In this document: positions 53,360 to 60,822 of the stretch, piece after piece | Numbering within the stretch: the first letter of the stretch is position 1 | How the letters are laid out: each line of letters opens with the position of its first letter | NCBI RefSeq assembly: GCF_025753795.1 | Contig: NZ_JAOWPS010000005.1 | Coordinates: forward strand, 496,001-560,000 | From: Mesorhizobium sp. YC-39 | GTDB taxonomy: Bacteria; Pseudomonadota; Alphaproteobacteria; Rhizobiales; Rhizobiaceae | Direction of reading: 5' to 3' | DNA length: 64,000 nucleotides | The notes under the pieces: model-generated | What the model saw: the letters and a program-made list of their open reading frames with translations, nothing else | Told to the model about the DNA's origin: nothing | The model's database searches: none | Position numbers and translations under genes: made by a program

Positions 53360-54718
53360 ATGCTTTCAAGACGTCAGTTGCTAGGTGCGGGAGCCATGCT
53401 CGCCGGCGCCACGGCGTGGACCAAGACCTCTGCGATGGGTTTGCCGGACGCCGCTGTCATGGAATCGCCGGATATGCAGCCACCGATATTTCCGACGAGC
53501 GGCCCGGATTACCAGCCCGTGGTGACGCTCAACGGTTGGACGCTGCCCCACCGCACGAACAATGGTGTGAAGGAATTCCACCTCGTCGCCGAGGCGGTTG
53601 AGCGAGAGCTGGCGCCCGGCATGACCGCTTATCTCTGGGGTTATAACGGCCAGTCGCCCGGTCCCACCATCGAGGCAGTCGAGGGCGACCGGGTCCGCAT
53701 CTTCGTGACAAACAAGCTGCCGGAGCACACGACGGTTCATTGGCACGGCATGATCCTGCCCAGCGGCATGGATGGCGTGACCGGTCTTACCCAGCCGGGA
53801 ATCCCGCCCGGCAAAACCTTCGTCTACGAGTTCGACCTCGTGAAGAGCGGCACCTTCATGTACCACCCGCACGCCGACGAAATGGTCCAGATGGCGATGG
53901 GTATGATGGGCTTCTTCGTCATTCATCCGAAAGACCCGAAGTTCATGCGGGTGGACCGCGACTTCGTGTTCCTGCTGAACGCCTACGACATCGAGCCCGG
54001 ATCGTACGTTCCGAAAATCATGACTATGACTGATTTCAACCTGTGGTGTTGGAACAGCCGCCTCTTCCCTGGCATCAGCCATCTTGTCGTTTCCAAGAAC
54101 GATAAAGTGCGGGTCCGGGTCGGTAACCTGACCATGACCAATCATCCGATCCACATGCATGGCTACGATTTCGAGGTGACCTGCACCGACGGGGGTTGGA
54201 CACGTCCTGAGGCTCGCTGGCCGGAAGTATCAATCGACATTCCCGTCGGCGCCATGCGGGCCTACGAGTTCGAAGCCAAGTACTTGGGCGACTGGGCGAT
54301 CCACTGCCACAAGTCGCACCATACCATGAACGCCATGGGTCATGACGTGCCTACGTTTATCGGTGTCGACAACTCTAAGGTCACCGACAAGATCCGACGC
54401 GTGCTGCCGGACTACATGGCGATGGGAGACAAGGGCATGGCTGACATGGGCGAGATGGAAATGCCGCTTCCCGACAACACGATTCCAATGATGACCGGTT
54501 GGGGTCAATTCGGCGCTATCGAAATGGGAAGCATGTTCTCGGTCGTGAAGGTCCGCGAGGGCCTGTCTGCGAACGATTACACCGATCCCGGATGGTACAA
54601 ACATCCGGAAGGAACCGTGGCCTACGAGTGGACCGGTAATGTTCCAACCCCCACAAAATCAGGCGACGCAAAAACGATGGCCCCGGCAGAGCATGGCGGT
54701 CACGGCAAACTGGGATGA
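53360..54718 (+). CDS. Multicopper oxidase (CopA-like) with Tat signal
   Basis: A 452-residue periplasmic oxidase converting Cu(I) to Cu(II). The Tat motif SRRQLLGAGA is at the N-terminus. Copper ligands are in VHWHGMILPSG, MYHPHADEM, HPIHMHGYDFEV, and the type 1 site HCHKSHHTMNAM. A Met-rich loop (MADMGEMEMPLPDN) near residue 375 is typical of copper-handling oxidases. It is shorter than classic plasmid CopA (about 600 residues). The start follows AAGGAG. Confidence 0.9.
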   Translation: MLSRRQLLGAGAMLAGATAWTKTSAMGLPDAAVMESPDMQPPIFPTSGPDYQPVVTLNGWTLPHRTNNGVKEFHLVAEAVERELAPGMTAYLWGYNGQSPGPTIEAVEGDRVRIFVTNKLPEHTTVHWHGMILPSGMDGVTGLTQPGIPPGKTFVYEFDLVKSGTFMYHPHADEMVQMAMGMMGFFVIHPKDPKFMRVDRDFVFLLNAYDIEPGSYVPKIMTMTDFNLWCWNSRLFPGISHLVVSKNDKVRVRVGNLTMTNHPIHMHGYDFEVTCTDGGWTRPEARWPEVSIDIPVGAMRAYEFEAKYLGDWAIHCHKSHHTMNAMGHDVPTFIGVDNSKVTDKIRRVLPDYMAMGDKGMADMGEMEMPLPDNTIPMMTGWGQFGAIEMGSMFSVVKVREGLSANDYTDPGWYKHPEGTVAYEWTGNVPTPTKSGDAKTMAPAEHGGHGKLG

Positions 54719-54761
54719 GAAACCGAAACCCCTCAACCTCAACAACGAAAGAATGTGCAGC

Positions 54762-55250
54762 ATGAAACGTATATTAGCAGCGGCCGTTTTGATGGCGGTC
54801 AGTTCCGGAGCAGCTCTTGCCAGTGGAACCCACGCCGGAGGCCATGGCGACAAAGCCGCCACGATGGCGATCGGCAACCCTGGTGAGGCCAGCAAAGCAA
54901 AGCGGACTATCAACATCTCCATGTCGGAGAAGGATGACGGGACGATGTTGTTCCAACCGGCCGTGCTCAAGGTGAAGAAGGGCGAGACCGTTCGCCTGAA
55001 GTTCGTCAACAAAGGCCAAGTCGACCACGAATTCGTCATGGACGTCCATGAAGGGATCATGGACCACAAGGCGTTGATGGAGAAGTTCCCCGAGATGGAG
55101 CACGCCGATCCCAATTCGATCCGGCTGGCGCCCGGCGCCAGAGGCGAGATCATCTGGACGTTCGCCAATGCCGGCGAATTCGGCTTCGCCTGCCTGGTCC
55201 CGGGTCACTACGATTCCGGCATGAAGGGCGACATCAGCGTCGCCAAGTAA
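54762..55250 (+). CDS. Cupredoxin domain protein
   Basis: A 162-residue periplasmic copper protein with signal peptide (cleavage near ALASG). The cupredoxin C-terminus shows the ligand pattern Cys-x4-His-x4-Met in FACLVPGHYDSGM, with the first His in QVDHEFVMD. It probably shuttles electrons or copper with the neighbouring oxidase. An in-frame ATG nine bases upstream is possible. His-rich HAGGHGDK follows the signal. Confidence 0.85.
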   Translation: MKRILAAAVLMAVSSGAALASGTHAGGHGDKAATMAIGNPGEASKAKRTINISMSEKDDGTMLFQPAVLKVKKGETVRLKFVNKGQVDHEFVMDVHEGIMDHKALMEKFPEMEHADPNSIRLAPGARGEIIWTFANAGEFGFACLVPGHYDSGMKGDISVAK

Positions 55251-55276
55251 CTATCAAAACCGCAAAGGAAGCGACC

Positions 55277-55561
55277 ATGACACTATTCGTAAAAGCCATC
55301 TCGACACTCGTGCTGGTGTTCGCCATCGGCGGCAGCGCGCTTGCGCAGGAATACGTGAAAGGCGAAGTCCTCAAGGTCGACGCCAAACAGAAAAAGCTGA
55401 CGATCAAACATGAGCCGCTGACGAATCTCGACATGCCCGCGATGACGATGGTGTTCGTCGTCGCGGAGGACGGCATGCTCAAGAAGGTCAAATCGGGTCA
55501 GGCGATCGAGTTCACAGCCGACCGCGTCAACGGACGCATCACAGTCACCGGTATAAAGTAG
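55277..55561 (+). CDS. cusF: CusF-like periplasmic copper-binding protein
   Basis: A 94-residue small OB-fold protein with signal peptide ending ALAQ. The metal site reads KHEPLTNLDMPAMTMVFVV: His and two Met ligands are kept, but the Trp that caps Cu(I) in E. coli CusF is replaced by Met. It hands copper to CusB. Followed by a GCGGGCCG/CGGCCCGC stem at 55578-55603. Confidence 0.88.
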   Translation: MTLFVKAISTLVLVFAIGGSALAQEYVKGEVLKVDAKQKKLTIKHEPLTNLDMPAMTMVFVVAEDGMLKKVKSGQAIEFTADRVNGRITVTGIK

Positions 55562-55989
55562 GCGAGGTGCGCGTAGAGCGGGCCGTCGGAAACATCGGCC
55601 CGCCGCCGTGGCTGCGAAGATCCTCTTTGGCCGTCGGATACCGGGCTGTCAGAGCAATCGACGACGGGTGCCTTTCGCTCTTCGAAACATGCGCAACGTC
55701 CTGGACCGGGGTATCAGTCTGCTGACTGCGGCGAGATTAAGCACTTCACGTCGCGCATGCTCCGACAAATCCCGAGAGATCAGACCGCGGCGCGATCGTT
55801 CAATCGGCACGGCCGCTGCTTTGGACCCTCGTCAGCCGCGACAGGTCTGCGAGAGCCGCTTTGGAATTTTGTGCTTGCCTGGCTCTCGCAAGCTGCGTGC
55901 CAAATGTAGCCGCTGTGGGCTTGTCTCTTGTGGACAACAAGCATCCCGCATCTGGTCAACGGACGGGGCCAAGGACCCGGTTCGTGCCG
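55562..55989. other. Gene-free stretch between cusF and the cyclase gene
   Basis: About 428 bases. It opens with the hairpin GCGGGCCG (55578-55585)/CGGCCCGC (55596-55603), a possible terminator without a T-run. No reading frame here has a convincing protein; it may hold the cyclase promoter. Confidence 0.5.
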
Positions 55990-57438
55990 ATGGGTTCATC
56001 TATCGCTAAATTGAGCCGAATGCCTATGACACCCAGCAGTCGCGCACGAACGGAAATCGATGATCTAATTTCGGTGGTCGAACAGCGCAACGAACTACGC
56101 ACCGCTCTCTGGCGTTTCGTTGCTTTATTCGTGTTCGCGCTCTCTGTCGCGCTCGAACCGGACATCGTCAATCACGAGATCCACCTTACGCTGCTGAGCG
56201 CCTATGCCGCGATCACCTTTGTAGCTGTGAGCCTGGTAATAACGCGGTTGTTCCGACCGCGGCTGAATTGGGTCTATGTCGCGGTAGACGCGTCGCTCGT
56301 CATCTATCTGACCGCCGAGCACCTTCTTGATCCCACCTCCTCCTTGGTCGATGCACTGGCAACGCCAAGCCTCGTCATGGCGTTCGTGCTCCTTTCACAC
56401 GCGAGTATGCGCATGCGCGCAGGGCCGGTTGCCGCCTTTGCAATCATCGTCATTCTCGGTTCCTTGGCCGTCGCCTTGTTGCCGGTTTGGGAAGATGGTT
56501 TTGAGGCTGTCTTCCGCCTCTCTTCGGAGGAAGTTCAGGCGGCGGTCGTTCGCCTTGCCGCTTTCACGGTCGTCGCGGCGATCCAGATCGTTCTGGTCTT
56601 GGACATCCGGCGGCTGGTGCAGGAAGTGGTCGCAAGTTCGAGCGAGCGGGCGAACCTGGCCCGCTTCTTCGCTCCCCAAACGGCCGAGCGCTTGGCAACC
56701 GGGGGTGCGCATCTCGGCCTTCGCCGCCAGGAGGCGGCAATACTGTTCGTCGATATCCGAGGCTTCACCGGGCTTTCCGAGACGATGCCGCTGGAGGAGA
56801 TCGCGGTTCTCCTCACCGAATATAGGCGGCGTGTGACGCAAGCCGTATCGGGATATGACGGGATCGTGGACAAATTTATCGGCGATGGCGTCATGGCTGT
56901 GTTCGGGTTTCCTTTGCCGCTCGCGACCGCCGCGCGCGGAGCATTCGAATGCGCGGTCGAATTGTCTTACTTTCTCGAAGTGTGGAGCGAGGTCAGGATG
57001 CGCGACGGCAAGAATCCTCTAAGTTTCGCGATCGGCGTTCACTACGGCCACGTGATCGGAGGCGTCATACCTGGAGAACTTCATAGCGAATACACTGTGA
57101 TCGGCGATTCGGTGAATCTGGCCGCCCGGCTTCAGGCGATGTGCAAGCTGACGGATGCCCGCATCGTCATCTCGGACGAACTCGCCAGAAAACTACCGCG
57201 GCATTGGAGGACGCCTGAGTGGCAAACGCTAAGGGGTGCAACCGTCCCGGGCCGCTCTGAAACCGTCGACGTCCATCTGCTGCCGACGCAGGCGTCAAAG
57301 ATACAAAGTAGTCAACCGCAGGATCCGGACCGGAACGCCGCAAGGCCGCCCGGTGAGCCGCGAGTCGTGCGGCCTGTCACAGCGGCGGTGAAGCCAGAGC
57401 CTGTTCGACCACACCGAATGCCAAGTGAAGGTCGGTGA
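55990..57438 (+). CDS. Membrane-bound class III adenylate/guanylate cyclase
   Basis: A protein of about 482 residues. The N-terminal 210 residues hold about six hydrophobic helices (a probable membrane sensor). A short helix leads to the class III cyclase domain: LFVDIRGFTGLSETM and KFIGDGVMAVFGFP carry the two metal-binding Asp, GVHYGHVIGGVIPGE and YTVIGDSVNLAARLQ follow. The C-terminal 60 residues are Pro-rich. The start is uncertain: ATG codons at 55990, 56020 and 56026 are in frame with weak ribosome sites. Confidence 0.85.
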   Translation: MGSSIAKLSRMPMTPSSRARTEIDDLISVVEQRNELRTALWRFVALFVFALSVALEPDIVNHEIHLTLLSAYAAITFVAVSLVITRLFRPRLNWVYVAVDASLVIYLTAEHLLDPTSSLVDALATPSLVMAFVLLSHASMRMRAGPVAAFAIIVILGSLAVALLPVWEDGFEAVFRLSSEEVQAAVVRLAAFTVVAAIQIVLVLDIRRLVQEVVASSSERANLARFFAPQTAERLATGGAHLGLRRQEAAILFVDIRGFTGLSETMPLEEIAVLLTEYRRRVTQAVSGYDGIVDKFIGDGVMAVFGFPLPLATAARGAFECAVELSYFLEVWSEVRMRDGKNPLSFAIGVHYGHVIGGVIPGELHSEYTVIGDSVNLAARLQAMCKLTDARIVISDELARKLPRHWRTPEWQTLRGATVPGRSETVDVHLLPTQASKIQSSQPQDPDRNAARPPGEPRVVRPVTAAVKPEPVRPHRMPSEGR

Positions 57439-57474
57439 CCCGATGAACCCCGCACCCTAAACACAGTCACTACT

Positions 57475-57576
57475 AAAGCGCGTCGCGTCTGATGAGATTC
57501 ATGCGACGCGCTTTAAGTCTTTGTTTTTATGCATGTCGTTATCCCAAAACCGCTGCACACTTTTGGGCGACATGCA
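57475..57576. repeat. Compound intergenic palindrome (rhizobial repeat)
   Basis: A 12-bp perfect stem AAAGCGCGTCGC (57475-57486)/GCGACGCGCTTT (57503-57514), then TGCATGTCG (57530-57538)/CGACATGCA (57568-57576) with inner CCCAAAA/TTTTGGG. From 57577 to 57888 I see nothing supportable. Confidence 0.8.
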
Positions 57577-57888
57577 TTAACTCTAGATCGCTTAAATGCC
57601 TCGGTGACGTTCCGCTCTACAAGAAAGTCAATCTGCCCACAAATGGGCCACACGACTCAGGAGCGACCGGGCAAGCCGTGCGCCTCGGATCCTGCGTGAC
57701 CTGGATCCAGTTCGAGGCAATCGCTTCCGCTTATCATCGGGCTGATGCGGCTCGGCCAGCGCGGCATTTGGCCGACTGATCAGCACAGTTCCCCGCCTCT
57801 AAAGGAACGCGCAAGGCTCGGATGCATGCGCCTCGGGTTCAAAATCAACCGGCGGCGGCCCGCTCTGGCAATGCCGTCAGCACGAGCG

Positions 57889-58257
57889 TCACGACGAGGG
57901 GGCCGCGCAGAATGCTATCCAGAGATTTTCTTTCCAATCGTCAGGTGCCGAGCGGCTCGGAGGCATCTCAATAGGATATCGTCGTGTACCCACGCTCACA
58001 TACGCCGGATAGGCACAGCGAACGCGTGCACGATGCCTGCCGGTATCTTCATACCTGATGGCGCCCTTTGCGTCCGTCTCGACTAAGCCAATAGCGACGT
58101 CAAAGTCATAGTCCCCATCTCGCGACACACTATTGTTCAGGACGCTGAGCTGGACCGACGTGGCGTCTGGAAAGTTGGCAGCGTAAAAAATCAGTTGCTC
58201 CGCTGCCATCAGGGGCGTAGCCACCAACACGCCGGCAAACAATGCAATGGCGCGCAT
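57889..58257 (-). CDS. Small exported protein of unknown function
   Basis: A 122-residue protein with signal peptide MRAIALFAGVLVATPLMAAE. The mature part has two Cys (VRCAYPAYVSVG and AFCAAP) that could pair, and strands typical of a small beta domain. GGGAGGAGG before the ATG at 58257 makes the start firm. It is the only minus-strand gene within the copper cluster; I do not recognise it. Confidence 0.6.
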   Translation of the reverse strand: MRAIALFAGVLVATPLMAAEQLIFYAANFPDATSVQLSVLNNSVSRDGDYDFDVAIGLVETDAKGAIRYEDTGRHRARVRCAYPAYVSVGTRRYPIEMPPSRSAPDDWKENLWIAFCAAPSS

Positions 58258-58468
58258 TTCCTCCTCCCGAGGACCGAAGACGAGACTATCATCTCTCGTA
58301 TCGATGTTCGAATCGAATCTCTGATCCAGCAGTGGGGCCGCCCGCAGGACTGCTACGCACGATTTCACAATATCCAGTTGCGGCCGCAGGCTATTGGCCA
58401 GCATTACCTGACGGAAACGTGAGGCTTGGGACCTTTTCTTGCACTGCACCACATGTCATGTTGCCTGG

Positions 58469-58834
58469 GTGAAGTTCTGGACCTTGTTCCCCCGGTTGCT
58501 CTCGATGCTGGCCGTCGTGAGCCTTCTGACCGCGCCGATGGTGACACCATCTGCTGCGGCGATGATGGTTGTCGAACCTATGGCAACAATGGCGGATATG
58601 GCATCCATGCCGGACGGCATGCCGTGTCCTTCGGACCAGAAGCAGCCAGTATCTGATTGCCAGAAGTCCTGTCCCCTCGCGACCTTATGTTTCGCCAAGT
58701 GCTTTTCGAGCGCGTCGACGACCGCAGCCATCACGCTGACCCGGTTATCTGCTGCTGACGTGATCGCGCCTAGCAATGACATTGGGCGGGATCTCCTGCC
58801 TAGTCCGCCACCTCCCAGACCTCCAAGAACCTGA
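58469..58834 (+). CDS. Second small Cys-rich exported protein, copper cluster
   Basis: A 121-residue protein from GTG 58469 (TTG 58439 and ATG 58502 are alternatives). An export segment (LSMLAVVSLLTAP) leads to a Met/Cys-rich part: MASMPDGMPCPSDQK, DCQKSCPLATLCFAKC. It ends PPPPRPPRT. Its layout parallels the protein at 51148 (KSC, a downstream Cys, C-terminal PPR), suggesting a distant relation or a common role. Function unknown, metal binding inferred. Confidence 0.5.
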   Translation: MKFWTLFPRLLSMLAVVSLLTAPMVTPSAAAMMVVEPMATMADMASMPDGMPCPSDQKQPVSDCQKSCPLATLCFAKCFSSASTTAAITLTRLSAADVIAPSNDIGRDLLPSPPPPRPPRT

Positions 58835-58981
58835 ATTCATCGAGACGGCTCCATCGGGGCCGTTTGTTGCCGCGCGGCTGAAGGCCCTGCGGCGAGAGCC
58901 CGTGGTTTTGGCAACAGCCTGACCACGAACCTGCCGGGCATTCCGCGCGGCCAAAATGATGAACTTTGGGAAAATCTGACA

Positions 58982-59389
58982 ATGAACTTTTACAATGCGA
59001 AGCGCGTCGCAGCCGCGGCGCTGATCGGTCTTGCTGTCGGCGATGCCAATTCGAAGGCCTGGGCTGGGATCGACGATTATGAGTTTCAACTCGTTCAAAG
59101 CGCGATCAAGAACGGTGATGGCGCGATTGTGGCTGTCCGCCTCATCGACAAGCGCTCCGGCAAGGTGGTGCCCGACGCGGTGATCTTTGCCAAGCGCGTC
59201 GACATGGCGCCGGACGGAATGGAGATGATGACGGCGCCAATCGAGTCGTTGCCCTCGACGGAGCCCGGCATCTATCGGTTCAAGGCAAATCTGATGATGC
59301 CAGGTGGCTACCGCCTGTCGATCGGCGCCAAGGTGCAGGGCGAAACCGGCTCTCTCGAAAACAAGCTCGAATTCAAGGCCACGCCATGA
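58982..59389 (+). CDS. YtkA/FixH-like exported protein
   Basis: A 135-residue protein with signal peptide (SKAWAG) and a YtkA-like beta-sandwich: GAIVAVRLIDKRSGKVVPDAV, then IYRFKANLMMPGGYRLSIGAKV. Such domains occur with copper oxidase and CusAB systems. Met-rich DMAPDGMEMM may touch copper. Its TGA overlaps the cusB ATG by 4 bases. Confidence 0.78.
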   Translation: MNFYNAKRVAAAALIGLAVGDANSKAWAGIDDYEFQLVQSAIKNGDGAIVAVRLIDKRSGKVVPDAVIFAKRVDMAPDGMEMMTAPIESLPSTEPGIYRFKANLMMPGGYRLSIGAKVQGETGSLENKLEFKATP

Positions 59390-60822
59390 ATCGCGCCGGC
59401 CGCACCGGCCTCACCCTCGCCGCCGTTTTGGCGGCGGGTGCTGGAGGCTTTTGGGCGGGACAGCGCAATCCTGAGCTGCCTGCCATTCCATGGCTGCAAG
59501 CTGTCCCTTGGCTCGAAGGCGTTGCAGCGCCTCCGAAGAGCGCCAACCCTGCGCCCACCGGACCCGTGATCTACTACCGAGATCCGGACGGTCTCCCAGC
59601 CTATGCGGCAACTCCGAAGAAGACCGTCGATGGGCGGGACTTCCTGCCCGTTCTGGCGGGGGAGGACCTGAACTTCGAGGACAAGCCGCCGGCCGCGGCT
59701 GCGACCGTCGCCGCGAATGGCGAACCGAAGCGGATCTTGTACTACCGCAATCCGATGGGCCTTCCGGACACCTCACCGGCGCCGAAGAAGGATTCCATGG
59801 GGATGGATTACATCCCTGTCTACGCGGGCGAGGATGACGACGCTTCGACTGTCAAAGTCGCCACAGGCAAACTGCAGCGGACCGGCGTCCGGTCGGAGGT
59901 CGCCACCGAGCAGGTGATCGTTCGTCCGGTGCGAGTGCCCGGCACCGTGCAGCTTGATGAACGGCGGGTCAGCGTGGTCGCGACGCGCACCGATGCCTTC
60001 GTCGACAAGGTCGCGGACGTCACCACCGGCGATCGGGTCAAAAAGGGCGAGCCGCTGATGCGGCTGTATTCGGCCGAGATCGCTGCGGCGAGCGCCCAAT
60101 ATCTCACCGATCTGAACGGCGGCGGCCGCGCCTCGGCCGGGGCGCGCCAGCGCCTTGAGAATCTTGCGCTCCCACCCGATGTGATCGCCGCCATCGACCG
60201 TACCCGCCAGGTTCAGACTTCCATCACCTGGACCGCGCCGCGCGATGGCGTGATCCTCGAGCGCAATGTGGTCGAAGGCATGAAGGCGTCGCCCGGTGAT
60301 GTGCTCTTTCGCCTCGCCGACGTCTCGACTGTCTGGATCGTCGCCGACGTGCCCGAATATCAGCTGGGAGCCGTGAAGGTCGGCGCCGCCGCAACGATGC
60401 GGGTGCGAAGTCTACCGGGCCGGACCTTCAGCGGCCGTGTCGCGCTGATCTATCCGCAGGTCAGCAAGGAAACGCGCACGACCAAGGTGCGGATCGAGAT
60501 CCCAAATCCGGATGGTCTCTTGTTGCCGGACATGTATGCCGATGTTGAGATCGGCAGCGGCAGCAATGCCCCGGTCGTCGCCGTCCCCGACAGCGCCGTA
60601 ATCGACACCGGCACGCGGCAGGTCGTGATCCTCGACAAGGGCGAGGGCCGGTTCGAGCCGCGAGAGGTCAAGATCGGTCTTCAGGGCGGCGGCTTTACCG
60701 AAATCCGCAATGGTGTTGCCACCGGCGACCGGGTCGTGGTCTCAGCGAATTTCCTGATCGATGCCGAGAGCAATCTGAAGGCTGCACTGAGCGGCATGAC
60801 GAGCCCGGAGACTGCGCCATGA
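59386..60822 (+). CDS. cusB: CusB-type efflux periplasmic adaptor with two heavy-metal-binding motifs
   Basis: A 478-residue membrane fusion protein. Residues 62-92 and 117-147 are two copies of the YYR(N/D)P heavy-metal-binding motif. The second, ending KDSMGMDYIPVYAGE, is canonical; the first reads KTVDGRDFLPVLAGE and lacks Met. The adaptor core follows with barrel-sandwich and helical hairpin (VPGTVQLDERR, RDGVILERNVVEGM, VWIVADVPEYQ). It links CusA to the outer channel. Overlaps cusA by 4 bases. Confidence 0.92.
   Translation: MNRAGRTGLTLAAVLAAGAGGFWAGQRNPELPAIPWLQAVPWLEGVAAPPKSANPAPTGPVIYYRDPDGLPAYAATPKKTVDGRDFLPVLAGEDLNFEDKPPAAAATVAANGEPKRILYYRNPMGLPDTSPAPKKDSMGMDYIPVYAGEDDDASTVKVATGKLQRTGVRSEVATEQVIVRPVRVPGTVQLDERRVSVVATRTDAFVDKVADVTTGDRVKKGEPLMRLYSAEIAAASAQYLTDLNGGGRASAGARQRLENLALPPDVIAAIDRTRQVQTSITWTAPRDGVILERNVVEGMKASPGDVLFRLADVSTVWIVADVPEYQLGAVKVGAAATMRVRSLPGRTFSGRVALIYPQVSKETRTTKVRIEIPNPDGLLLPDMYADVEIGSGSNAPVVAVPDSAVIDTGTRQVVILDKGEGRFEPREVKIGLQGGGFTEIRNGVATGDRVVVSANFLIDAESNLKAALSGMTSPETAP

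Noticed and set aside
57492..57779. 95-codon plus-strand frame
   Set aside because: It begins inside the compound palindrome and has no recognisable protein character.
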